From JAJTHC01 sp044348005 (GTDB taxonomy: Bacteria > Cyanobacteriota > Vampirovibrionia > Vampirovibrionales > JAJTHC01), in contig JBIKTR010000007.1 in the NCBI GenBank assembly GCA_044348005.1, positions 40,230-104,229 of the forward strand: a DNA stretch of 64,000 bases. The letters are read 5' to 3'. Below are positions 42,481-50,507 of this stretch, piece by piece. Both the position numbers and the translations under genes were made by a program. Positions within the stretch are counted from its first letter, which is position 1. Every line of letters begins with the position of its first letter. The notes under the pieces were generated by a model that saw only the letters and a program-made list of their open reading frames with translations, searched no databases and was not told where the DNA came from.

Positions 42481-44448
42481 ATGTCAAACGCTTTTCCTCC
42501 TCAATCTTCCCCCCAAAACGCCGTAGTAGAAGTGTTGCCGGCCTATTTGGTGAACCGTATTGCCGCGGGTGAAGTGGTTGAACGCCCCGCCAGCGTGTTA
42601 AAAGAACTGGTTGAAAATAGTGTGGATGCGGGGGCATCTGAAATTAGTGTGACGGTCGACAACGGCGGAAAAACCCTTGTCGTCGCGGACAACGGCTTCG
42701 GCATGAGCGCGCAAGACGTGGAGCGTTGCGTGCTAAATCACGCCACCAGCAAAATCAAATCTGCCGAAGATTTAGAACGCATTTTAAGCATGGGTTTTCG
42801 AGGCGAAGCCTTAGCGAGTATTTCAGCCATTAGTCGCTTTGAATGTCGCAGTCGGCGGGTGTATGACGCCGATGGCACCTACTTACGCATTGAAGGCGGT
42901 AGCCCCCCGAAGATTCAACCTATAGGCACCGCGGTTGGCACCGTTATGCAGGTGGATGATCTGTTTTTCAATACCCCCGCGCGATTAAAGTTCTTAAAGC
43001 GTGCTGGTACTGAGCTGAGCTACTGCGATGAAATGGCCAAAAGTTTGGCGTTGTCTCACGTGAATGTAAAAATGAGCTTAACGATGAATGACAAGCCTTG
43101 CTTTAGCACAACAGGCACGGGCGATGCCCTTGAAACGGTGCAAGCGCTGTTTAACTTTCGCCCCGAACAATCCGCCCACTTGCTGAGCACACAGTTTGAA
43201 GATCGCCTTTCAGGGCTGAAAATTGAAGCGGTTTTTGCGTCGCCTGCGTGCGAAAGTTTGCAGAAAAAATCGAAGAAACACTGGTGGATGATTCTAAACA
43301 ACCGCCCCATTCGCTGTGCCGTTTTACAACGTGCCATTGCCGCAGCATATGAAAGCCTTGTGCCGTATGGTATGTCTCCCTTTTGCGTGTTGTGGCTCAA
43401 TATGCCCCCAGACGCCGTAGATGTCAATGTGCATCCCACTAAAAAAGAAGTGCGTTACGCCGATTCAGGACAGATCTATCAATTCGTGTACACCGCATTA
43501 CGGCGAGCCCTTTCGGCTCATTTCCAACGGGTGTATGGGGTGGAAAATACCCCCTCGCCTGCGCTTATCTCTCCAGCGTCTTCCCCTTTTTTTCAGGGGA
43601 CTTCACACCAAGCAGGCGTTCTAGCCTTTTCAGGAACCGATTCACCCCCGTATGCTCCGCCATATTCACCCGCTTATTTACAGACTCATGACACCTACAG
43701 GCCCACCCAACAGCACTTGGCGGATGTCTCTCCACTGGCGCAAGGGGTTGAAGCGACGGAATGGACAACGGATTCGCCCCCTGATTTTCAGTCGGCTTGG
43801 CAGCCTCCTGCGCAAACGCATCCGCACCTTAAGGCTAAAAAATGGCGTGTTATTGGGCAATTGTACACCACGTATATTTTGCTTGAAACGCCTCATGGCT
43901 TAATGGTGGTCGATCAACACATTGCCAGTGAACGCTGGTGTTTTGAAGCCTTGCAAGCGCAACATCAATCTAGTGAAACGGTGGTGCAACGCTTTGTAAC
44001 CCCACTAGAACTGGATTTGAGTCCTGAAGAAGGGGATGTGTTGAAGTCTCATATGAGCCAGTTTGAAGCGGTGGGATTTGCCTGTGAAGTGGTTGATTTG
44101 CATCAACTTCAAAAATGGCATGTGTGGGGTGTGCCGGTTTTGTACCCTGAACGAAATACACCGCATAGCCCTGTACATCAGTTAAAACACATGATTGAAC
44201 AACTCACGCATCAGCCTTCCGCCAGTTTAGACACGGAGCATTTGTATGCGACGATGGCGTGCCACATGGCCATTCGCGCGGGCGATGTGCTAAGCCCCTT
44301 TCAGCAAGAACGCGTGGTGGAAGATTGGTTGAGCTGTACCTTGCCGTGGAGCTGCCCGCATGGGCGACCGATTGCTCATACGATTGATGCTCAAGCGTTG
44401 AATAACTTTTTTGATCGCCCAAGTTTGCCCGTGAATGCGGGCTTATAA
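42481..44448 (+). CDS. mutL: DNA mismatch repair protein MutL with endonuclease motifs
   Basis: MutL links MutS mismatch recognition to strand removal. The 655-residue protein has the GHKL ATPase motifs LVENSVDAGASEI near residue 44, VVADNGFGMS near 71 and TSKIKSAEDLERILSMGFRG near 95. A Pro/Ser-rich linker runs from about 355 to 455. In the C-terminal domain DQHIASERWCFE fits the metal-binding endonuclease motif DQHAx2Ex4E with Ile for Ala. ACHMAIRAGDVLS and CPHGRP are the other metal-site motifs, so the protein should be a nicking MutL of the MutH-independent type. mutS is not in the window. Confidence 0.95.
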   Translation: MSNAFPPQSSPQNAVVEVLPAYLVNRIAAGEVVERPASVLKELVENSVDAGASEISVTVDNGGKTLVVADNGFGMSAQDVERCVLNHATSKIKSAEDLERILSMGFRGEALASISAISRFECRSRRVYDADGTYLRIEGGSPPKIQPIGTAVGTVMQVDDLFFNTPARLKFLKRAGTELSYCDEMAKSLALSHVNVKMSLTMNDKPCFSTTGTGDALETVQALFNFRPEQSAHLLSTQFEDRLSGLKIEAVFASPACESLQKKSKKHWWMILNNRPIRCAVLQRAIAAAYESLVPYGMSPFCVLWLNMPPDAVDVNVHPTKKEVRYADSGQIYQFVYTALRRALSAHFQRVYGVENTPSPALISPASSPFFQGTSHQAGVLAFSGTDSPPYAPPYSPAYLQTHDTYRPTQQHLADVSPLAQGVEATEWTTDSPPDFQSAWQPPAQTHPHLKAKKWRVIGQLYTTYILLETPHGLMVVDQHIASERWCFEALQAQHQSSETVVQRFVTPLELDLSPEEGDVLKSHMSQFEAVGFACEVVDLHQLQKWHVWGVPVLYPERNTPHSPVHQLKHMIEQLTHQPSASLDTEHLYATMACHMAIRAGDVLSPFQQERVVEDWLSCTLPWSCPHGRPIAHTIDAQALNNFFDRPSLPVNAGL

Positions 44449-44451
44449 GTG

Positions 44452-44494
44452 AGCACCCCCCAGTGCCGAGTTGAACGCGGACTGAGAGGGTGCT
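44452..44494. terminator. Hairpin between mutL and the convergent low-complexity gene
   Basis: AGCACCC pairs with GGGTGCT over a 29-base interior that contains a further CAGT / ACTG pair. It sits just after the mutL stop. It lacks a T-tract. Confidence 0.4.
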
Positions 44495-44518
44495 ACAAAT
44501 GAAATGCACAAGTGCAAT

Positions 44519-45139
44519 CTAGCTATTGAAGAAACCATTTAGGGCGGGTAGGATTCCTTGAAGTCCGGGATTACCCATACTGAAGAACGTCTTGGGATCC
44601 ATATAGCCGTTGGGGTAGAGCTGTTTGACGATGTCTAGCCCATTGCTTCCAGTGCCGTAGGCGGTGCTTCCATAACCGCCACCGTAGCTAGTTCCGCCAT
44701 AGCCCCCTTGGGGGAGATGGTAGCCTCCCTTGTGGCAGGAAGGCGTTCCATAGCAGTCGCCAAAGCCACCGCCGAACCCACCGCCAATGACGGCATAGGT
44801 GCTTGGGTTGCTGAAGCTACTAAAGTCTTGCGGGAAGTAAGGATCGGATCCTCCACCGCCATACGCGGATGCATAATGGCTTCCGTTTACGCTGAGGGAG
44901 GGATTAAAAATCATCTTGCTGTTGTCGGCATAAGTAAACGTTTTTGGCGCATAATTGAAGGATTGGTAATTGAACTTGGAATTGTCCGTATAGTATTTTG
45001 AATAATCGGTAAAAGACGTGCTAGGCGCGTAGGTAGAAGTGGGGGCATAATTCAGCATTTTTTGCTGATTATAATACGCTGGAGCTGGAGGCGCTGGATA
45101 AGCGGTGCTCAGATAAGAAGAGGGGTAACTAAACGTCAT
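44519..45139 (-). CDS. Tyr/Gly/Ser-rich low-complexity protein (206 aa)
   Basis: The protein begins MTFSYPSSYLSTAYPAPPAP. Roughly the first 100 residues are dominated by Tyr, Ser, Asn, Pro and Thr, and the next 70 contain Gly/Tyr repeats (GGGFGGGFG, GGYGGTSYGGGYGS) with one CYGTPSC pair. There is no signal peptide or membrane helix. The composition resembles prion-like, adhesive or matrix proteins. AAGGAAC precedes the ATG. The C-terminal 40 residues are less biased (ILPALNGFFNS) and could form a small anchor. I do not recognise a family. The next upstream gene on the same strand has a similar N-terminal style. Confidence 0.6.
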   Translation of the reverse strand: MTFSYPSSYLSTAYPAPPAPAYYNQQKMLNYAPTSTYAPSTSFTDYSKYYTDNSKFNYQSFNYAPKTFTYADNSKMIFNPSLSVNGSHYASAYGGGGSDPYFPQDFSSFSNPSTYAVIGGGFGGGFGDCYGTPSCHKGGYHLPQGGYGGTSYGGGYGSTAYGTGSNGLDIVKQLYPNGYMDPKTFFSMGNPGLQGILPALNGFFNS

Positions 45140-45303
45140 TGATACAAGGTTCCTTTTTCATTAGAAATTGAAGGGGAGCTATACTAGGGGAAACATCAAA
45201 CAAAGGCGAGAAGCCCTTAAGGGTGAGGAGAAAGTTCCTTTTCGATAGGTTGTGGAAGGGGGACATGAAGTGTGTGAAAGGGAGTAGAATCAGCAACAAC
45301 AAA

Positions 45304-45726
45304 CTAGCCGAACAAGCCTTTGAACATATTTTTTAGCCCATCGCCGCTTAAAAGTTTGGATAAAACGAAACCAATACCACCTGAAAAAAGATCAAGTCCA
45401 CCATTGCCTTTTTCGTCAGCACCAATGACAGGTCCACCAAATAGACCTTTTGGATTTGCAGCAGCATCTTTATATTCGTTTAATTTTTCTTTTAATTGGG
45501 CATTTTGATTAGCTAATGCGACAAGCAAGGTACGCTGGTCTGACGTTCCATAAAGTCCTGACAAGGTACTTAAGTTTGGTAAACCCAAAGAAGATCCAGT
45601 CAAACCTAAGCTAGACAAAGAAGGCGAACCAAGACCATAAAGACTCGAAAGATCAGCAGTCGTGGGATTGTATGAAGTCAAGGCGTTTCCATAATTAAGT
45701 AACGAAGAAGTTGGAAGATAAGTCAT
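45304..45726 (-). CDS. Ser/Leu/Gly-rich small protein (140 aa)
   Basis: The protein begins MTYLPTSSLLNYGNALTSYNP and has a repetitive SLSSLGLTGSSLGLPNLSTL stretch. A short coiled-coil-like segment near residues 68-88 (LLVALANQNAQLKEKLNEYK) follows, then a Gly-rich, mildly hydrophobic C-terminus (GGIGFVLSKLLSGDGL ... KGLFG). There is no signal peptide. It is separated by 164 bases from the Tyr/Gly-rich gene downstream, with which it shares the MT-aromatic-x2-(P/S)-SS start and a Leu/Phe-rich end. The function is unknown. Confidence 0.55.
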   Translation of the reverse strand: MTYLPTSSLLNYGNALTSYNPTTADLSSLYGLGSPSLSSLGLTGSSLGLPNLSTLSGLYGTSDQRTLLVALANQNAQLKEKLNEYKDAAANPKGLFGGPVIGADEKGNGGLDLFSGGIGFVLSKLLSGDGLKNMFKGLFG

Positions 45727-45898
45727 CAGTAATGAGTTCCTGTATATTAAGGGTGGGGTATCAAAAAATGAAAGGGTTGGTTGACAAATGTATTGAGCAT
45801 TTATTCATAAAAGTAGAGTGTGTCTTAATAAAGTCCTAATAAACGCTATAATTGATTGTTTTTATTATTTTGTTACATATATAGTTACATTCACTAAG

Positions 45899-45915
45899 AT
45901 GCAACAGTGTTGCAT
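45899..45915. promoter_or_regulatory. 17-bp palindromic operator upstream of the COG0523 GTPase gene
   Basis: ATGCAACA-G-TGTTGCAT is a perfect 8-1-8 inverted repeat. Its right half contains TTGCAT, the probable -35 hexamer, so a bound protein would block the promoter. A 7-1-7/8-1-8 palindrome is the architecture of Fur-family sites (Fur, Zur), and Zur is a known regulator of COG0523 genes; the actual regulator is inferred. Confidence 0.65.
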
Positions 45916-45937
45916 TTGAGTATTTTTTCGTTATACT
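45910..45937 (+). promoter_or_regulatory. Promoter of the COG0523 GTPase gene
   Basis: TTGCAT (45910-45915) and TATACT (45932-45937) are spaced 16 bases and lie 35 bases upstream of the ATG. Confidence 0.55.
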
Positions 45938-45971
45938 AACGGTATTCATTGATTTTACAGGAGTTTAACCC

Positions 45972-47222
45972 ATGACGCTTCAGCCAAAACTACCCGTTAC
46001 CGTACTTTCTGGATTTTTAGGGGCGGGCAAAACCACCTTAATGCAACACATTTTAACCCACCGCCATGGACTCAAAGTCGCCGTCATCGTCAACGACATG
46101 AGCGATCTGAACATTGACGCCAAGCTCGTCCACCTTGGTGAAGGTAGCCTGAGTCGTCAAGATGAAAAACTCGTGGAAATGAGCAACGGCTGTATTTGTT
46201 GCACTCTCAGAGAAGACTTACTGATTGAAGTGCGTCGCTTGGCGGAAGAAGGGCGATTTGACTACCTTCTAATTGAAAGTTCAGGCATTTCAGAACCCCT
46301 GCCTGTAGCAGAAACCTTCACCTTTGAAGACGAAAACGGCGTTTGCCTAGGTGATATTGCCGAACTAGACACGCTGGTAACCGTAGTAGATGCCGTGAAC
46401 TTACCCCGAGACCTCAATGGCTTGGATCTATTGGCCGATCGAGAGATGGCACTGGGTGAAAACGACGAGCGAGGCATCAGCGAATTGTTGTTGGATCAAA
46501 TCGAGTTTGCCAACGTGATTTTGCTCAACAAATGCGACCGCGTTTCGGCCACTGAAGCTGATGCCTTAGACGCTTTGTTACAAAAGCTCAACCCCCAAGC
46601 GCGCGTGATTCGCACCACACAGGCTCAAGTGGACTTAAGCCAAATCCTCAATACCGGCTTATTCAACATGGAAGATGCCGCCAATGCCCCTGGTTGGCTT
46701 GCTGAACTACGGGGCGAACACACCCCTGAAACAGAAGAATACGGCATTTCGGCCTTTACTTACAAGCGCCAACAGCCCTTCCACCCTGAACGCCTTCGCC
46801 AATACTTAGAAGAAGCCACTCCGGGGGTGATTCGTTCTAAGGGGTTTTGCTGGTTGGCGCACCAGTGGGATTGGATGATTCAATGGAGCCAAGCGGGGGT
46901 GTTGTTGCAGGTGACGCCTGCGGCCCCGTGGTTGTGTTGCTTGCCTGAAGAACAGTGGGAACCCGATGAAGGGGTGAGTCGTGACGAGGTACGAGCCACT
47001 TGGCATCCTGCATGGGGGGATCGGATGCAGGAGTTGGTCTTTATTGGGCGAGACATGAACGAAGCTCAAATCACCGCCCAACTGGATGCCTGCCTGATGA
47101 GCTCTGAAGAAATACGCCAAGAACTGCCTCGTTACATAAAGGAGCGTCCGTCGTTTTTTAGTTTTGACGCCGTGATTGCGGAGATGGAATCGGCGGGCGC
47201 GTGTGAACTGGTTACGTCTTAG
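45972..47222 (+). CDS. CobW/COG0523-family GTPase, probable zinc metallochaperone
   Basis: The 416-residue protein has an N-terminal G-domain with Walker A LSGFLGAGKTTLMQHIL near residue 12, the metal-binding CxCC motif (NGCICCTLREDL) near 74, Walker B/ESSG (LLIESSGISEPLPV) near 98 and NKCD near 185. A CobW C-terminal domain (ISAFTYKRQQPFHPERLRQY near 256) follows. COG0523 proteins of this length (YciC/ZNG type) deliver zinc to client enzymes under zinc limitation. AGGAG precedes the ATG. Expression is probably controlled by the palindrome over its promoter. The stop overlaps the convergent small membrane-protein gene by 11 bases. Confidence 0.88.
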   Translation: MTLQPKLPVTVLSGFLGAGKTTLMQHILTHRHGLKVAVIVNDMSDLNIDAKLVHLGEGSLSRQDEKLVEMSNGCICCTLREDLLIEVRRLAEEGRFDYLLIESSGISEPLPVAETFTFEDENGVCLGDIAELDTLVTVVDAVNLPRDLNGLDLLADREMALGENDERGISELLLDQIEFANVILLNKCDRVSATEADALDALLQKLNPQARVIRTTQAQVDLSQILNTGLFNMEDAANAPGWLAELRGEHTPETEEYGISAFTYKRQQPFHPERLRQYLEEATPGVIRSKGFCWLAHQWDWMIQWSQAGVLLQVTPAAPWLCCLPEEQWEPDEGVSRDEVRATWHPAWGDRMQELVFIGRDMNEAQITAQLDACLMSSEEIRQELPRYIKERPSFFSFDAVIAEMESAGACELVTS

Positions 47223-47478
47223 GACTTTTCCACATCAACACCACCGCTGAGCCTAAGGCAACCAGCACCGACACCCCCAAAACAATCGGATAACTCTTGT
47301 GCAAGCCGAAGGTTTCTAGCGTATGTAGGTGTAACACGGTTTTACCGAGCGCTTTATTGCCCAGTATTTCTTTGACGATGGTAAACGCCACGCCTGTGGT
47401 GGCCGTCCACGCCAAGGGCAATAAGAGCAGGCTCCCCATGATCTTGTGAAACTTGAGGGCTTTGGCTTTGATGTTCAT
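47212..47478 (-). CDS. Small two-helix membrane protein, PepSY-TM-like (88 aa)
   Basis: I start at the ATG at 47478 because AAGGA lies 9 bases upstream; a longer start at 47502 has none. The protein begins MNIKAKALKFHKIMGSLL and has two membrane helices: LLLLPLAWTATTGVAFTIV near residues 17-35 and YPIVLGVSVLVALGSAVVLM near 60-80. The KFHKIMGSLLLLPL...TG pattern resembles the first helix of PepSY-associated TM proteins, which often act in metal or heme reduction, but the protein is much shorter than those. It lies behind the MNT gene, 13 bases downstream, and may be only incidentally joined to it. Confidence 0.6.
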   Translation of the reverse strand: MNIKAKALKFHKIMGSLLLLPLAWTATTGVAFTIVKEILGNKALGKTVLHLHTLETFGLHKSYPIVLGVSVLVALGSAVVLMWKSPKT

Positions 47479-47491
47479 GTGGGGGGATTCC

Positions 47492-47836
47492 TTATGTGTC
47501 ATTTAATGAGTGATGATGATTTTCTTGGGGGAACAAACACACTGCTGTTTTAGCAATATCTTCTTTCATATAAGTGGGCAGACTTAAAAAGTCAAAAACA
47601 TCCACAAAAATAGGCAAATTACTTTCTGAAAGAGCCTTTCGCATGGCTGAAATGGTGGAACATGGGGTTTTCTGATCAGGGTGTTTCACATAAAGATCTA
47701 AATCACTCGTAGAATGGGCTGTTCCTATTGCACGACTTCCAAAAATCCACAATTGAAAACCAGGGGCATATTCAGAAAGAATCTGTTTAAGTGTGGCTTG
47801 CCAAGCTTCGGGAAGCTGTATCTTTGTGTTGAGCAT
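47492..47836 (-). CDS. mntA: MntA-type nucleotidyltransferase antitoxin
   Basis: The 114-residue protein has the minimal nucleotidyltransferase motif IFGSRAIGTAHSTSDLDLYV (GS at residues 33-34, Asp at 45 and 47) and the third carboxylate at FVDVFDF (Asp 79). MntA proteins neutralise their HEPN toxin by transferring AMP groups to a Tyr of the R-x4-H-x-Y motif. I use the ATG at 47836, with GAGG upstream; the gene begins 4 bases after the HEPN stop, so the two are translationally coupled. The gene order toxin then antitoxin is the usual one for this family. Confidence 0.85.
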   Translation of the reverse strand: MLNTKIQLPEAWQATLKQILSEYAPGFQLWIFGSRAIGTAHSTSDLDLYVKHPDQKTPCSTISAMRKALSESNLPIFVDVFDFLSLPTYMKEDIAKTAVCLFPQENHHHSLNDT

Positions 47837-47840
47837 GACC

Positions 47841-48254
47841 TTAATCCTCACTTTTTAAAATATGAATCAGGGCATTAACATCTTCAATAAAAGTGGGCAA
47901 GACTTCAATAGTTTTAAGCGCCAAAGTTTCCCCGTAATCGTGAGCGGTATCGTTACGACTGTCGCGGTAGCTAAACCAGCGTTCAATGGCCTCAATGCTT
48001 AAAAGCTGGTGTTGCCCTGCTTTGCGAAACACATCTTTAAAGCTAAGGCTTTCAACCATGGCCACATTCCCCACGAAGGGACGTAAGCGTTTTCGTAAGA
48101 GTTTGCCCGATTGTTCTAAAAGCAGTTCAAATTCTTTGACAATGGCGGATCGATAGATGCGATACGCCGTAGAATCCGCCTCCAAATGCTGGATGCCTTT
48201 ATAGGCTTGGGTAAGGGTATCAAGACAGGTTTCAAGTATCGTGGTGTTTAGCAT
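47841..48254 (-). CDS. hepT: HepT-type HEPN ribonuclease toxin
   Basis: The 137-residue, all-helical protein carries RNDTAHDY (R100, H105, Y107), exactly the R-x4-H-x-Y motif of HepT toxins in which Arg and His form the RNase site and Tyr is the AMP acceptor. Similarity runs through the HI0074-like nucleotidyltransferase-substrate-binding family (QAYKGIQHLE, IVKEFELLLEQSGKLLRK, RWFSYRDSRND). It should cleave RNA when not modified by the neighbouring MNT protein. It lies 25 bases downstream of a second toxin-antitoxin pair on the same strand. Confidence 0.87.
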   Translation of the reverse strand: MLNTTILETCLDTLTQAYKGIQHLEADSTAYRIYRSAIVKEFELLLEQSGKLLRKRLRPFVGNVAMVESLSFKDVFRKAGQHQLLSIEAIERWFSYRDSRNDTAHDYGETLALKTIEVLPTFIEDVNALIHILKSED

Positions 48255-48279
48255 GGGGTGGGGCTTTCTTTGTTTTTAT

Positions 48280-48681
48280 CTAGTGAGGATAAACGCTATA
48301 ATCAAAATCAAGCCATAGTACATAAAAGACTGATTTATTTTTGTAGCCAATAAGCCTTGCGGCATTACTACCTGCAACTCTAATTACATCTAATTTTGTA
48401 TCATTGGGGATACAATTAGGTAGAGGCTTGTTTAAAGCATCCTGCGGAAGTTTTTCATAACCTTGCCTCGTCTGACGAGGGTTTTGCATGGTACTTGCCC
48501 ACGACTTTGAAGAAATTTGTTTCAAGTCCAAAAATAATTTCGGCCAGTGGGCATTTGTTGCTTTATTATAAGTATGTTCTTCACTCATATATCTAAAATC
48601 AAAGTGAACAAACTCAGTCCCAAAGGCTTCTTGATTTGAAGCAGAAGTCGAATGTAGGGATTTAGTTGGCTTGCGTTTCAT
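48280..48681 (-). CDS. Candidate toxin paired with a Panacea antitoxin (133 aa)
   Basis: The protein has a polar N-terminus and then HFDFRYMSEEHTYNKA, HWPKLFLDLKQIS, a basic NPRQTRQGYEKLP segment and a beta-rich C-terminus (KLDVIRVAGSNAARLIGYKN, SVFYVLWLDFDYSVYPH). Its start codon overlaps the end of the upstream Panacea-domain gene by 20 bases, the normal layout for a Panacea antitoxin and its varied toxins. The RLIGYKNKSVFYVLWLDFDY tail resembles small RNase-like toxins with RxxGxxxxxxFxxLxxD, but I cannot name the family. It is likely the toxin of the pair by position. Confidence 0.65.
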   Translation of the reverse strand: MKRKPTKSLHSTSASNQEAFGTEFVHFDFRYMSEEHTYNKATNAHWPKLFLDLKQISSKSWASTMQNPRQTRQGYEKLPQDALNKPLPNCIPNDTKLDVIRVAGSNAARLIGYKNKSVFYVLWLDFDYSVYPH

Positions 48682-49126
48682 TGTCTTTAATCTTCTGAAA
48701 GAATACTTTTAAATCATCTTCTTTTATTTCATTAAAAGGATGGTTGTTTTTCCAAGGATCTTCTTCATGCGTTAATTCTCGTAAACCCCACGCTGAATAG
48801 ATACCATAAACATCATAGACCTTTGTTAAAAATTGCTTTTCATCTTCCGTTAATTCTTCTGAACCTGCATCAATAGATTCTGGAAGAAGCGTGTTCTTTC
48901 CGAATTGTTTGAGGTCATGGTAAGCCTCTACTACCACAGGACCATGTTCCCATGCACGTATTTCGTTATGAAACAAAGCGTAACCCAAATCAACCAATGC
49001 CCAGCCTTGTGCATAGTAAAGTAATTTTTGTAATTTTAAATGTGTCATTTCATTCGCTTCAAATTCCGTTTCAGTTTTTTGAGAAAGTGTTGCAAAGAAT
49101 TTAGCCACTGCTTTATAAGAACGCAT
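48662..49126 (-). CDS. Panacea-domain (SocA-like, DUF4065) antitoxin
   Basis: The 154-residue protein has the DUF4065/Panacea core: MTHLKLQKLLYYAQGWALV near residue 27, LFHNEIRAWEHGPVVVEAYH near 51 and the downstream helix EDEKQFLTKVYDVYGIYSAW near 95, which includes the conserved LxxLTHxExPW (LRELTHEEDPW). Panacea proteins inhibit a wide range of toxins by direct binding. I prefer the second ATG at 49126 (AAGGA 8 bases upstream) over that at 49132. The gene overlaps the downstream candidate toxin gene. Confidence 0.85.
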   Translation of the reverse strand: MRSYKAVAKFFATLSQKTETEFEANEMTHLKLQKLLYYAQGWALVDLGYALFHNEIRAWEHGPVVVEAYHDLKQFGKNTLLPESIDAGSEELTEDEKQFLTKVYDVYGIYSAWGLRELTHEEDPWKNNHPFNEIKEDDLKVFFQKIKDNETQAN

Positions 49127-49207
49127 GGTCATTTTCCTTAAAGTGTTATCAGTATCTTGATTTTATTATGACACAATATTTAAACGACAACAACCCTGCG
49201 CTCCCCC

Positions 49208-50443
49208 CTACCGATGGCGACCCGCAAGCTCTGCGACGATTTCGCTAAAGGCGATGCCTTCATCGACGGCGAGCATACTCAAAAAGAAGATCGCATCCGC
49301 AATTTCCCACACATATTCCGCACGACTTTCAGATTGTGTGGCTTCAAAGGCTTCTTCGATGATTTTCTTGTCCAACTTATGACGCTTAGCAAACAACGTC
49401 GCCGTAAACGATCCTTCGGGTGGGTTCGCCTTACGATCCGCCAAAATAGCAAACAAACGCACCATGCTAAAATCACGACTGCCAAAGCACGTCGCTTCCC
49501 CCGTATGGCAACACGCCCCCACCTGACGCACTTTAAATAAGAGTGTGTCGTTGTCGCAATCGACTCGGCAACTGACGAGATCCTGCACATGGCCTGAAGT
49601 TTCACCCTTGCGCCATAACGCTTGACGCGAACGGCTCCAATACAGGCCACGCCCTTCTTCTAAGGCCAGCTTTAACGATTCAGGGCTAGAATACGCCAGC
49701 ATCAAGACTTCAAGCGTGTCGGCGTCTTGCACGATGGTGGGAACCAACCCGTCGCACTTGGCGAAATCGACGCTTTGCACCACGACATCCGCAGGGTTGA
49801 GCAAGCCCTTGTACAACGCCATGCCGACCTGCACATCCACGCCGAGCTTCACGAGTTCTGCGGCGTTTTGCGTGTCGCTCACACCCCCCGCGACGGTGAC
49901 AGGGTGAGGCAAGGCGTCTTTTAGGCGTTGAACCGCATCCACAGGTAAGCCCCCCAAACCGCCTTCCGCTTCGACAAACGTGCATAAATACCCCGAACAA
50001 TAGGGTGCTAGCCGTTCAGCACGCTCAATCAAGGCTTCGCCTGTGGAACGCGTCCAGCCTTCATCAAGGACTTCGCCGTCTTGGTTGGTGTCCAGTGCCA
50101 CCAGCACTTGGGTGGGGTGAAAATGCGCCAAGAACTCAGGCGTGGCAGACGTCCCGATAATAATCTTTTTCGCCCCAGCTCGCAAGAGTTCACGCCCACG
50201 CTCCACGGTACGAATGCCACCGCCCACACGCACATCTGCCAAACGGCAGAGCCGTTTGATGAGTTCAAGGTTGTCTTGCCCGTTATTGAGGGCTTTGTCC
50301 AAATCAATAACCGCCACTTGCCCATAACGGTTAAATTGTTGAATCAAGGTTTCAGGGGGCGTTTCCGCCGTTAAGACGTGTGTTTTACCTTGTCTCAATT
50401 GAACAGCTTGTCCGTTCATCAAATCAATGGAAGGAATCAACAT
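49208..50443 (-). CDS. Trifunctional histidine biosynthesis protein HisA-HisI-HisE fusion
   Basis: Three enzymes are joined in one 411-residue chain. Residues ~1-230 are HisA-like (ProFAR isomerase): MLIPSIDLMNGQAVQLRQGK with the first catalytic Asp at 7, VGGGIRTVERGRELLRAGAK, VALDTNQDGEVLDEGW with the second Asp, and LCTFVEAEGG with the Thr. Residues ~230-330 are HisI: WSRSRQALWRKGETSGHVQD, VDCDNDT and GACCHTGEATCF (metal site). Residues ~330-411 are HisE: DKKIIEEAFEA and WEIADAIFFLSMLAVDEG. HisI-HisE fusions are common; adding HisA at the N-terminus is unusual. AAGGAAA precedes the ATG. No other his gene is nearby. Confidence 0.88.
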   Translation of the reverse strand: MLIPSIDLMNGQAVQLRQGKTHVLTAETPPETLIQQFNRYGQVAVIDLDKALNNGQDNLELIKRLCRLADVRVGGGIRTVERGRELLRAGAKKIIIGTSATPEFLAHFHPTQVLVALDTNQDGEVLDEGWTRSTGEALIERAERLAPYCSGYLCTFVEAEGGLGGLPVDAVQRLKDALPHPVTVAGGVSDTQNAAELVKLGVDVQVGMALYKGLLNPADVVVQSVDFAKCDGLVPTIVQDADTLEVLMLAYSSPESLKLALEEGRGLYWSRSRQALWRKGETSGHVQDLVSCRVDCDNDTLLFKVRQVGACCHTGEATCFGSRDFSMVRLFAILADRKANPPEGSFTATLFAKRHKLDKKIIEEAFEATQSESRAEYVWEIADAIFFLSMLAVDEGIAFSEIVAELAGRHR

Positions 50444-50507
50444 TGGGGGGTTTCCTTAATCATTCTTCATTACTTATATATAATGTATCACAAACATTTA
50501 AGGAGGT

